Positions 52,324 to 59,597 of a stretch of DNA of 64,000 nt are shown here, one piece after another. The DNA lies in IMG/VR virus record IMGVR_UViG_3300025012_000067, positions 1 through 64,000 of that record. One strand, given 5' to 3'. Below the pieces are notes generated by a model, which was not told where the DNA came from, did no database searches, and worked only from the letters and a program-made list of their open reading frames with translations. Source of the DNA: a virus. The stretch's first letter is position 1. The number at the start of each line of letters is the position of its first letter. The position numbers and the translations under genes were made by a program.

Positions 52324-52354
52324 GCCTCCCTTACTTATTTATTTTCAGGGAGGC
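52324..52354 (-). promoter_or_regulatory. Hairpin hiding the ribosome-binding site of the next gene
   Basis: On the minus strand GCCTCCCT (52354-52347) can pair with AGGGAGGC (52331-52324). The second arm is the Shine-Dalgarno sequence for the start at 52313. It may act as a translational switch or as a weak terminator between the DUF2997 gene and its downstream neighbour; U-run is short. Confidence 0.55.
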
Positions 52355-52370
52355 AACTCCCCGAATTGTT

Positions 52371-52559
52371 TTATTTAATCTTGATTGTTGTTCCTACACG
52401 TTCTGTTTCATAATACTCAGGCTTCAACTTATCAGAAGCAACTTTACCCAATGCCTTTTCAATTTCTTTTGTTGCGTCTTTACAACTTGTTCCTTTGAAT
52501 CCAAAAGCCTCTACGCTTGAACTGCCGTCTGGTTTAATTATTACCACAATTTCCTTCAT
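52371..52559 (-). CDS. DUF2997 protein
   Basis: 62 residues, AAAGGAG upstream. KEIVVIIKPDGSSSVEAFGFKG, then CKDATKEIEKALGKV and ETERVGTTIKIK match DUF2997, a small alpha/beta protein usually next to DUF1257 and Ycf46-type AAA+ genes. All three are within 4 kb here. Biochemical role unknown. Confidence 0.8.
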   Translation of the reverse strand: MKEIVVIIKPDGSSSVEAFGFKGTSCKDATKEIEKALGKVASDKLKPEYYETERVGTTIKIK

Positions 52560-52577
52560 TTTATTTACTCCTTTCTT

Positions 52578-52829
52578 TTAATTGAATAATTCCTGATTAA
52601 AGAATTCAATTTCTGCGTTAATGGCTTCCTGTCTCTTGTTAAACAATCTTGGCAAGCAGCACCCTTTATAATTGCCAATTAGAATTGTAACAATCCAATT
52701 TTGCATATCATCAGAAAATTCCACTTCGCTTGCTCTCTGGATTTCTTTATTTCCTTCAAAGTCAGACAAGAAATCATTATACAATGATTCAATTGTACCA
52801 TCTGGATTTATTTTAAGATTAAGTTCCAT
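52578..52829 (-). CDS. 83-residue protein in DUF1257/DUF2997 cluster
   Basis: GAAGGGAAAACAAT upstream. LNLKINPDGTIESLYNDFL opens like a DUF2997 strand pair, followed by FSDDMQNWIVTILIGNY and a Cys pair (GCCLPRLF). Lies between DUF2997 and DUF1257 genes and is probably part of the same module. Confidence 0.6.
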   Translation of the reverse strand: MELNLKINPDGTIESLYNDFLSDFEGNKEIQRASEVEFSDDMQNWIVTILIGNYKGCCLPRLFNKRQEAINAEIEFFNQELFN

Positions 52830-52841
52830 ATTGTTTTCCCT

Positions 52842-53279
52842 TCAACTTACACTGATTACCAATTTAACAGAACCATCTTTTTCTTTTCTCTCTGTTGTAG
52901 TATATCCAGATAACAGTGCTTGCGTTTTTGCTGCTTCAATTCCATAAGCCTGTTTAAGCAAACCGGCATTTTGACCAACAACCTGATTCAAACCACCTGA
53001 TTGCCAATAATCATAAAGCAACTCATAATTTTTTGGTTTTGTTTTTGATTTAACAACGCCAATCTCATATTGTGCTTTGCCGGGAAATGAGATTGCATGG
53101 TCACATTTCCCCAAATCGTTTACAGTCAATCCTTCAGGCAATGGGGAATCACCCATATATCTCCCCCACCATTTATAACTTGTTTGATTTTCCCTGAATT
53201 CCCCACCAAGTCTCTTAACTGCTTTTTTCAAACAATTCAAATCAGTAATTTTTAGGTCAATACGGCTAAAGTGACTCAT
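52842..53279 (-). CDS. DUF1257 (Ycf35-like) protein
   Basis: 145 residues, AAAGGAGG upstream. MSHFSRIDLKITDLNCLKKAV and the later ISFPGKAQYEIGVV, YELLYDYWQSGG, LKQAYGIEAAKTQALLSGY are characteristic of DUF1257/Ycf35. In bacteria and plastids this family travels with DUF2997 and the Ycf46 AAA+ protein. Function unknown; a substrate adaptor for the ATPase is a reasonable guess. Confidence 0.85.
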   Translation of the reverse strand: MSHFSRIDLKITDLNCLKKAVKRLGGEFRENQTSYKWWGRYMGDSPLPEGLTVNDLGKCDHAISFPGKAQYEIGVVKSKTKPKNYELLYDYWQSGGLNQVVGQNAGLLKQAYGIEAAKTQALLSGYTTTERKEKDGSVKLVISVS

Positions 53280-53281
53280 AA

Positions 53282-53485
53282 TTATACCTCCTTTAATGCT
53301 TGTCTGATGTTTTTAACCAGTAGCCTTTCATTCAAAATTTCTTGGGTAACAATTTTACTCATTCTTTGTACTTTAAATTTTTTACAATAAATTGAATTGG
53401 GAATACTTTTATGTTCTTCTCCCGTACATTTTTCTTCATTATTCAAAAGACATTCCTGAAACACACAATCAATTAAAGTTTCCAT
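53282..53485 (-). CDS. 67-residue Cys-containing protein
   Basis: AAAGGAGAAAATAA upstream. CVFQECLLNNEEKCTGEE followed by IYCKKFKVQRMS, four cysteines in the first half, then a helix rich in Leu/Lys. Three bases from the DUF1257 start. Possibly a zinc-binding accessory of the AAA+ module. Confidence 0.55.
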   Translation of the reverse strand: METLIDCVFQECLLNNEEKCTGEEHKSIPNSIYCKKFKVQRMSKIVTQEILNERLLVKNIRQALKEV

Positions 53486-53502
53486 TTATTTTCTCCTTTC
53501 CT

Positions 53503-53757
53503 TTATTCAATAATTTTCCAACCCATTTTTTTGCATAATTTGATAGCTTCTTCCTTCGTTTCTTTTGCATCCATCCAAAATAGAGGGTATTCTGAAACAC
53601 AAATGGAATATTGCCAAAAACCAACATCACAATTAAAAGCAAGAAAAACTTCTAAATTTTCCTGCAAAGCATATTTAATTCCTTTTTCATAACTAATAGG
53701 AGAATCAGCTTTAAATTCCTTTGCCCAATCAGTATTTTCAATCTCTTCCCTTGTCAT
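53503..53757 (-). CDS. 84-residue hypothetical protein downstream of AAA+ gene
   Basis: ATG 53757 chosen (AAAGGAGAAAAT before it; the TTG five codons upstream contains that site). Soluble alpha/beta: YEKGIKYALQENLEVFLAFN, WQYSICVSEYPLFWMDAKE, EAIKLCKKMGWKI. Directly after the second AAA+ exon. No family recognised. Confidence 0.5.
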   Translation of the reverse strand: MTREEIENTDWAKEFKADSPISYEKGIKYALQENLEVFLAFNCDVGFWQYSICVSEYPLFWMDAKETKEEAIKLCKKMGWKIIE

Positions 53758-53768
53758 ATTTTCTCCTT

Positions 53769-54305
53769 TCAATGAAGATTCAGTTTTCTACCGGCAGCAA
53801 CAGGTTTTGTTTTCAATTGAATTTTCTTTCTGATTGGTTCTCCTTTACTACTGGCAGCACGAAACATTTTAGCTTTCTTCCTGATTTCATCCATTTCTTC
53901 TTTTCTGAAACTGGATAGCAAAGGAATATTATTCATTGCCGTATCCAAATCATCGAAATGGGAATCTTTAGCCAATTGTTCAATTTCAGCACCAGTCCAT
54001 TGTTGTTCAGCCAATTCTTTACAGAAATTGGAATCGGTAGGAAGTTTTGAATGATACCGCCTATTCATAATTTCAATGATAACTTTTACTTCATTTTCAT
54101 TTGGCGTATCAACGAACCAAATACAATCCCACCTACCAGCACGAAGAAATTCTGGAGGTAATTTTGATAAATCATTTGCAGTAGCAATAACAATTCCTTC
54201 TGATTTACGCTCTTGCATCCATGTTAAAAAATAACCCAACATCCCTTGACTTACACCAGAATCAAGATTTTGACCGGACGCACCTGCAAAGGCTTTTTCA
54301 ATCTC
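53769..54305 (-). CDS. AAA+ ATPase (Ycf46-like), exon 2
   Basis: 178 residues after splicing, starting EIEKAFAGASG, which completes the Walker B motif begun in exon 1 (CIVILD-EIEK). Contains sensor 1 in IVIATANDLSKLP and the arginine-finger region FLRAGRWDCIWFVDTP, then a helical lid. The C-terminus, KKIQLKTKPVAAGRKLNLH, carries two copies of the recurrent terminal tag. The frame is open upstream to an ATG in the intron, but the natural product is the spliced 496-residue protein. Confidence 0.85.
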   Translation of the reverse strand, partial: EIEKAFAGASGQNLDSGVSQGMLGYFLTWMQERKSEGIVIATANDLSKLPPEFLRAGRWDCIWFVDTPNENEVKVIIEIMNRRYHSKLPTDSNFCKELAEQQWTGAEIEQLAKDSHFDDLDTAMNNIPLLSSFRKEEMDEIRKKAKMFRAASSKGEPIRKKIQLKTKPVAAGRKLNLH

Positions 54306-55240
54306 CTTTTTTGTTTTGGAATAATCGTTTCCATTATTCCTCTTATGATTTCTCATAAGTTCGGACTATATCTTCAAATAACAAGCCTTCCTTTTTGGCT
54401 TTTCTAACTACCCTTTTGTAGCATAAGACACAAAGGCCCAAAGCATAATGTTTTCTTTCGGTTGTTTCGCAAACTTTGCATAAATCATGGTGTTTGCTCC
54501 AAAATCCACTTTTTATTGTTCTTCTTCCTTTTACTAAATCATACTTGTGGATTTTAATGTGACATGTTCTGCATAAAGTTTGCAAATTACTAAGTTTATT
54601 GTTTGGTGTTTTATGCTTTCTACCATTACCATCAATATGATGCACAGTTAATTTAGGAATATCTTTTTCCCCACATTTTTGACAAGTATAATTATCTCTT
54701 TCTAAAGCTAATTCTCTTTTACCACCAAAATGTAGTTGTTCTCTACGCATTTTGCCATATTCTTTTGGTTGTTTTTTAAGCCATTCACTTTTGTGTTTCT
54801 TGCTTTTTTCTTTGTTTTGTGGGTTATTACGATATTTTTCTAAATAACATTTTGTGCATAATCCCTTTGCTTGATGACGGTAACGAATAGAACGGCACCC
54901 TTTGCATCTACCACGTTTCTTGGACCACATAATAAAATCTCCCTTGTCCTATTTTGTGCTGAAAACTTATTTTAAGAATATAGGATAGAGAATTTATGAA
55001 GTCAAGAAAATAAAGGAATTTTTGTTATTTGTCCCCCATTTCGGATTCACTTGAATCCTACTCCCTTACGGGATAGTCTCTGAACCTTCACCATTTTAAA
55101 GGCACTTGGCTGCTGATTGCCCAATCCAATTGATTTTCAAACATTCACGCTTGCCGTTTCCAGCTACGTTGTAGTTCAATTGGCTCTAAGGGGTTTCCAG
55201 CAATTAAGGGGATTTATACTGAACAAGATTAGATTTGTTT
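54306..55240 (-). other. Group I intron (IA2-like) in AAA+ gene
   Basis: 935 nt. The 5' exon end ATACTGGAT (55249-55241) pairs with the internal guide GTTCAGTAT (55224-55216) as a 9-bp P1 with the required U-G pair at the splice site; the last intron base (54306) is G. Core elements are readable: TTGCTGGAAACCCCTTAGAGCC-type P3/P4 region (55182-55203), CAATCAGCAGCCAAG Q segment (about 55106-55120), GTTCAGAGACTA S segment (about 55073-55084) and a GGATTCAAGTGAATCC P9 hairpin (55043-55058). Removing it restores LD-EIEK and an intact frame. The HNH gene lies in its 3' half. Confidence 0.92.
54343..54930 (-). CDS. Intron-encoded HNH homing endonuclease
   Basis: 195 residues wholly inside the intron, AGGGAG upstream. 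Central HNH: YTCQKCGEKDIPKLTVHHIDGN then LSNLQTLCRTCHIKIHK (zinc Cys pairs, catalytic HH, Asn and His). It is flanked by two similar zinc-knuckle arms, CKGC...GLCTKCYLEKY near the N-terminus and CKVC...GLCVLCYKRV near the C-terminus, likely for DNA recognition. It should cut intron-less AAA+ alleles and spread the intron. Confidence 0.9.
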   Translation of the reverse strand: MWSKKRGRCKGCRSIRYRHQAKGLCTKCYLEKYRNNPQNKEKSKKHKSEWLKKQPKEYGKMRREQLHFGGKRELALERDNYTCQKCGEKDIPKLTVHHIDGNGRKHKTPNNKLSNLQTLCRTCHIKIHKYDLVKGRRTIKSGFWSKHHDLCKVCETTERKHYALGLCVLCYKRVVRKAKKEGLLFEDIVRTYEKS

Positions 55241-56194
55241 ATCCAGTATTACAATACATCTTCCAAAAGCGTCAATTGTTTTGCAGGCATGTCTTACATT
55301 TTTTTCTGTTTCACCAACGATTCCACCTTTTAAAGAACCTACGTCAAGAATTATTCCTGGCCAATCAAAAATAGAAATAATTGCCTTTGCGGCCATCGTT
55401 TTACCTGTTCCGGGAAAACCGGCCATCACCATTGATTTTATTTTTGGTTTTATACTTCCCTCAATAAACGCTTCTTTTCTTTTAAAAATATACTCTTTTA
55501 ATTTATCTAACCCTCCTAAATTTTCTATTGGTTCTGGGTTTATAAAATCCATAAATCCAGTTTGTCTTATTACTTGCCTTTTTCTTTCTAAGACTGTTTT
55601 TGTATCCAATTTTTTATGTTCAATGAGCGACAGGGCTAAAATGCTTTCAACCTCTTCATGACTTAATCCTAGACAAGCGGAAATCAATTCTTCAGATACA
55701 TGGAAATCGAATTCCTTTTTATTCTTATCATAATCTTTGGATTGTTTAAAATCTTCTTCCGCTGTGGTGGAAATAATTTCTGCAATCTTCCTGATTTCTT
55801 CTTTATTGGGAAGATTGAACTCAATTACAGGAATCAGTTCTTTTAAAATAACGGGAATCTTGGATGAGGAATTTCCTACCATTACCAAACAAACCTGATT
55901 GGATTTATATGTTTCATAATTATTCAGGAATGTTTGCATAATAATGGGGTTTTCCAGAAACAAATCAAAGTTTTCCAGAATGATTGCCTTTTGTTGTAAT
56001 TCAGTTGCCTTGTTAAGAATTTCAACTTGATTGGCTTCTTCCTTTTGTTTATTAACTTCCAATCCTGTTACAAAGTCCCATTCCAATTTCTCAAATGGCA
56101 AATCAACTGAAATGGATTTAACACAGCGTTTAATTTCAATTGCCTCACAAAAAACAGAAGCATAACCAGCCCTAAGATAGTTTGTAATTTGCAT
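55241..56194 (-). CDS. AAA+ ATPase (Ycf46-like), exon 1
   Basis: 318 residues up to the splice site. N-terminal alpha/beta domain (ITNYLRAGYASVFCEAIE, QQKAIILENFDLFLENP) as in Ycf46, then NPEPIENLGGLDKLKEYIFKRK linker and Walker A GFPGTGKT (residues 259-266), GETEKNVRHA and the first half of Walker B, CIVILD. Without splicing translation stops after three more codons, removing the second half of Walker B and the arginine finger. GAAAGGAG upstream. Partner genes DUF1257 and DUF2997 lie just downstream. Confidence 0.88.
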
Positions 56195-56211
56195 TTTCTA
56201 TTCTCCTTTCT

Positions 56212-56277
56212 TTATTTAGTTGTGTCAATCCACAAAAGAAAAATTACCTCCAAAATTAACAAAACACAAAGAATCAT
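56212..56277 (-). CDS. 21-residue membrane peptide
   Basis: ATG 56277 with AAAGGATGAAT upstream; product MILCVLLILEVIFLLWIDTTK is a single hydrophobic helix, followed at once by the ribosome site of the AAA+ gene. It fills an otherwise empty 96-bp gap and its start context equals that of the next upstream gene. Could also be a leader peptide. Small size limits certainty. Confidence 0.4.
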   Translation of the reverse strand: MILCVLLILEVIFLLWIDTTK

Positions 56278-56290
56278 ATTCATCCTTTCT

Positions 56291-56467
56291 TTAGTCAGTT
56301 TCATGGATTAGTTTATATCCTAGATTACCACAACAAAAACCACAAAGAATTAGAATATTATTTCCTAATTTAATACTCCACAATTGTTCTGCCTCATTTC
56401 CATTATTGCAAAGTAAACAAACATCACTTTTATTGTTTACTTTTTTTATTATAATATTTTTTTTCAT
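56291..56467 (-). CDS. 58-residue zinc-ribbon protein
   Basis: Second ATG (56467) is chosen because AAAGG lies one base from the first. CLLCNNGNEAEQLW and CGFCCGN give a four- or five-cysteine zinc ribbon. Start overlaps the upstream stop. Function unknown. Confidence 0.6.
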   Translation of the reverse strand: MKKNIIIKKVNNKSDVCLLCNNGNEAEQLWSIKLGNNILILCGFCCGNLGYKLIHETD

Positions 56468-56469
56468 AT

Positions 56470-56787
56470 TCATCCTTTCAAATAAGATTTAAAACTCTTC
56501 AATTCCCCTGATTCAATGCCATTATACAAAATGAATTTATCCAATTTTCTTTTTAATTCTGCATCTTTATTTATTGCTTCCATTTCATTTTCCAATACCT
56601 TGATAAATCTTTCATCATTTGTTTTCAAGGAATGATAAATATTATGCCATACAATTTCTTCTGACATTTTAAAACTGAAATCAGCACCAACTATAGTCAT
56701 ATAACAAAGTTGCCTTGCCGTTGAAATTGGTATTTGAAAATAATCTGAAATACATTCATAAATCAAATGCCTTGTTTTATGATTCAT
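56470..56787 (-). CDS. 105-residue hypothetical protein
   Basis: AAGGAAGGAGAAA upstream. Helical with an early hydrophobic-aromatic part (RHLIYECISDYFQIPISTARQLCYM), then an acidic/basic helix (KVLENEMEAINKDAELKRKLDKF). Overlaps its upstream neighbour by 11 bases. No family recognised. Confidence 0.5.
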   Translation of the reverse strand: MNHKTRHLIYECISDYFQIPISTARQLCYMTIVGADFSFKMSEEIVWHNIYHSLKTNDERFIKVLENEMEAINKDAELKRKLDKFILYNGIESGELKSFKSYLKG

Positions 56788-57022
56788 ATTTTTTCTCCTT
56801 CCTTTTCATTTTTTCCAATTTAACTTTTGTTTGTGAATCCAATATTTTTCCATCATCATAAAGTTTATCCATTATTTTTTGTATTTCTTGATGTTCCTTT
56901 TCATAATCCTTTATCCGTTTATAAAGTTCTTCATTGATTTCAACAACAGATGTTAAATAATCAGGTTCATCTTCCAAGTAATTTTCATATTCACCTGAAT
57001 AAATATAAACTCTTTTTTTCAT
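56777..57022 (-). CDS. First gene after the palindromic promoter, 81 residues
   Basis: AAAGGAGAAAACAA upstream of ATG 57022, about 25 bases downstream of the predicted transcription start. KKRVYIYSGEYENYLEDEPDY then highly charged helix (RIKDYEKEHQEIQKIMDKL, KVKLEKMKRKEKKYES). No family recognised. Begins the transcription unit that includes the AAA+ module. Confidence 0.55.
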   Translation of the reverse strand: MKKRVYIYSGEYENYLEDEPDYLTSVVEINEELYKRIKDYEKEHQEIQKIMDKLYDDGKILDSQTKVKLEKMKRKEKKYES

Positions 57023-57046
57023 TTGTTTTCTCCTTTCCGTTAAATG

Positions 57047-57091
57047 TTTGGTAAATATACATCTTGAATTACTAATCTGTCAAGTACCAAA
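57047..57091 (-). promoter_or_regulatory. Sigma-70-like promoter inside an operator palindrome
   Basis: On the minus strand: perfect -35 TTGACA (57083-57078), 18-bp spacer, -10 TATATT (57059-57054). TTTGGTA (57091-57085) and TACCAAA (57053-57047) flank it as an inverted repeat, with a second inner pair CTTGA/TCAAG. It occupies one of the few larger gaps (57023-57094) of the early array and points into 56777-57022. Confidence 0.7.
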
Positions 57092-57094
57092 AAA

Positions 57095-57298
57095 TTATTT
57101 ATTTCCTGATAGTTTATACTGACAAGCAGCATAAAATCCTGACATAAACAACATAAATTCTTTTTCATTTTCTGTTGCCTTATCCAAATGTTGTTTATTT
57201 AATCTCATGTACATTTGAAATTTTCCTTTACCAACAGCATAATCATCAAAATTTGTTTGAAAATCTTTTGTTGTTCCTTTTAATTTAATTCTTTTCAT
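57095..57298 (-). CDS. Tagged small protein, paralogue A
   Basis: 67 residues, AAAGGGGAATAGT upstream. Begins MKRIKLKGTTKD; body MYMRLNKQHLDKATENEKEFMLFMSGFYAACQYK aligns (in shorter pieces) with the next gene. Helical, one Cys. The tag and body are both shared with the neighbour, so the pair arose by duplication. Confidence 0.6.
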   Translation of the reverse strand: MKRIKLKGTTKDFQTNFDDYAVGKGKFQMYMRLNKQHLDKATENEKEFMLFMSGFYAACQYKLSGNK

Positions 57299-57301
57299 AT
57301 A

Positions 57302-57478
57302 CTATTCCCCTTTATCCCTTTTACATTTGGCATAATAGCCAGCAAGGAACAGATACATTTCTTTTCCTTCATCCTTCATTTTATCAATATGAACCCTATT
57401 CATTTTTATAAATCTGTCAAAACATTTTACCCCTTCTGAATATGTTTTATTTTTTTCCTTCAGTTTAATTCTTTTCAT
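57302..57478 (-). CDS. Tagged small protein, paralogue B
   Basis: 58 residues from ATG 57478 (GGAG six bases upstream; the longer in-frame reading contains that site). Begins MKRIKLKEKNKTY; body FIKMNRVHIDKMKDEGKEMYLFLAGYYAKCK matches paralogue A in pattern. Unknown function; both probably bind the same partner through the KRIKLK start. Confidence 0.6.
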   Translation of the reverse strand: MKRIKLKEKNKTYSEGVKCFDRFIKMNRVHIDKMKDEGKEMYLFLAGYYAKCKRDKGE

Positions 57479-57479
57479 A

Positions 57480-57791
57480 TTATCTCCATTTCCTTTTTCC
57501 ACGTTTCATTTTGTAATTGAATTTCTCAAAATGTTTTTCTTTTGTTTCTTTAATTTTTGGCAATTCAATAAGTGTTTTTGCTGTTAATTCTGCAATTGCT
57601 AAATTAAAGTTTTTGGCTGCTTCTTCAGCCTCTTTATGTGCTTTCCCCATTGCTTCTGACAACAACTCAATTTTAAATTTTAATTCTCCAAACGTTGCTG
57701 ATGTTGATTTACATTTTAGTAAACCTGTGGGCATTTTTGAAATCTTGTCCACAATAAGAATTCTTTTTCCACCCTTATAAATTTCAGACAT
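57480..57791 (-). CDS. 103-residue hypothetical helical protein
   Basis: AAAGGAATTAAT upstream. Starts GGKRILIVDKISKMPTGLLKCKS, then a long helix (SEAMGKAHKEAEEAAKNFNLAI) and a basic end (KMKRGKRKWR). Lies between the polymerase half and the paralogue pair. No family recognised. Confidence 0.5.
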   Translation of the reverse strand: MSEIYKGGKRILIVDKISKMPTGLLKCKSTSATFGELKFKIELLSEAMGKAHKEAEEAAKNFNLAIAELTAKTLIELPKIKETKEKHFEKFNYKMKRGKRKWR

Positions 57792-57804
57792 ATTAATTCC
57801 TTTC

Positions 57805-59216
57805 TCAAATATAGGAAAAAGACCAATTTTCTAGTTTATACAGATTACCTTCCTTGTCCTTTTTCCCTGCCAGAATCTTTGCAATTAAATCAACATCCAT
57901 TCCTATATCAGTTGTAAATCCATGCAGGAATTTTTCTCTAAATACTTCTTCTGATTTAATATGTTTTGCTTCAAACCATTTATTTTCCAATTTCAAATTG
58001 TACCAGCTATCATCAGACAACTCGAATTCAGCTTCTAGGTTAATTTTTTTAAGCCAATCAAATGATTTGTGAGTCATTTCATATTCAATTAAATCCATAA
58101 CCTGTTCTGCTTCTCTTCTCACAATATTAAAAAATCCAGAGTCATGAATCTGACCAACCAATTTAGATTGTAAATCCAATTGTTCCATTTTCTTTTCAAT
58201 TTCAATCAATGAATGAAGGAGTAAATGAAAACTTGTTGACTGTATTGGAAAATTAATTATTTCATTACGCTTCATTGGGTATCTTCTTCTAAACCCAAAT
58301 TTGTTCTCTACATAGCCAACGTCATAATATTTTTTTACTACCCATTCTTGCCATGCTTTTACATCTTTATATCGGTCATAAAAAACATTTTGACATTCCT
58401 GAATATGTTGTTCCGAATACTCTTTAAAAAAATCATTCCATGAGGATTTAAACCCCTTTGATTGTCTTGCTTTTTCAAATGCTTTTCTTACAAATTCAAC
58501 GTAAATTCACTTTTACGCATTTCCTCCGCAATTGAAGTATTGCCAGCACCAAAGAGATTGGCAAAGGTAAAGTTATTCTTTGCAAGGAATCTTTCTTCAG
58601 TGTGTATCTTTTTTATTTCCTCAATTGCTTTATTGATTCCGAATAAAACGCCAGCCCAATGTGAGTGTTGGTCGAATCCATTATTTAAATCAGTAATCAA
58701 TTGTTCATCGTCTGCTTCAGCGGCGGCAACTTTAACTTCAGCACCAACATAGTCAACTTCACCAATGAATCCATTTTGAATTGTAAATTCTATTTCTCCA
58801 GCTTTTATCTTTTCAATTAATAATTTTCTGGTGAATATTTTACGAATCGTTTGCCACTCAATACCGGGAATAATTTCACCGTGTTTTGGCAAATTCTGAA
58901 AATTTGGGTTTGATGAAGAACTCCGATAAGTTTTTGTTGTGTTAAGCCAAAAATCAGGATGAATCATTCCTTCCAATTCATCCTTATATCTTCTAAATCC
59001 CCTTGCATAAGTATTTCTTGCTTTTTTCAATTTACGTATATTCAACAGTAATTTGCAGAATTCAACTTCATCTTTCTCTGCATGATGAATTAATATTTCT
59101 TCTGCTACCGAATAATTACCTTTATCATTCTTTGCCCTTGGTGGTTTCAATTCTAGGAATTCATATAAAAACTCCTGAAGCTGCATATTACTTTGGGTAT
59201 TGAATAACATATCCAT
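57805..59216 (-). CDS. PolA-type DNA polymerase, polymerase half, with one frameshift
   Basis: Begins ATG 59216 with its own GGAG and encodes FNTQSNMQLQEFLYEFL (fingers/thumb junction), the TYRSSSSNPNFQNLP strand, motif A (GEVDYVGAEVKVAAAEADD), and the O-helix region RFLAKNNFTFANLFGAG. The frame then stops at 58490-58488, but coding continues in another frame (EFVRKAFEKARQSKGF ... RRRYPMKRNEIINFPIQ, motif C QIHDSG) to 57805. One extra base near 58497 would give a 470-residue protein. Motif C has HDS where HDE is usual. The exonuclease half is the separate gene 60037-61701. Confidence 0.85.
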
Positions 59217-59222
59217 TTTATT

Positions 59223-59597
59223 CTATACTCCATGAATTGCTTCACTAATTTTATTAACCTGTTTACCATAATTCTTTGCAAAATTTTTATTCTTTTCTTT
59301 TTCTCTTTGTTCCCTCAATTTCTCTCTACTCATAAGCAATGCTTTCAAGGCATTCCATTTATAAAATCCATATTCATTCCAAGAAATATGTTCTAACAAT
59401 TGACCACGTTTAAATTGTTTTGTATTATTGGGGAGATTTTTATTTATTTCTTTTACCATTACATCTGCTCTTGCATAAACATCTTCAATTTTCAAATCAA
59501 TTGGAACTTTATGATTTTTCAATAATTCTTCAATTTTTGCCAAACCCAAATGGGTATATCTGTCATTATATCCTTTTACATATTTGCTCTTGTTCAT
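59223..59597 (-). CDS. 124-residue protein with GYNDRYT motif
   Basis: ATG 59597 chosen (GGGAG eight bases upstream); a longer in-frame reading starts in the neighbour. Begins NKSKYVKGYNDRYTHLGLAK, a motif shared with 51522-52313 (GYNDRYTPTKAL). C-terminal half is a charged helix (SREKLREQREKEKNKNF). It lies between the two DNA polymerase gene parts. No family recognised. Confidence 0.55.
   Translation of the reverse strand: MNKSKYVKGYNDRYTHLGLAKIEELLKNHKVPIDLKIEDVYARADVMVKEINKNLPNNTKQFKRGQLLEHISWNEYGFYKWNALKALLMSREKLREQREKEKNKNFAKNYGKQVNKISEAIHGV

Noticed and set aside
58490-58502. Programmed -1 frameshift in the polymerase gene
   Set aside because: No X-XXY-YYZ heptamer at the shift point; a lost base is simpler.
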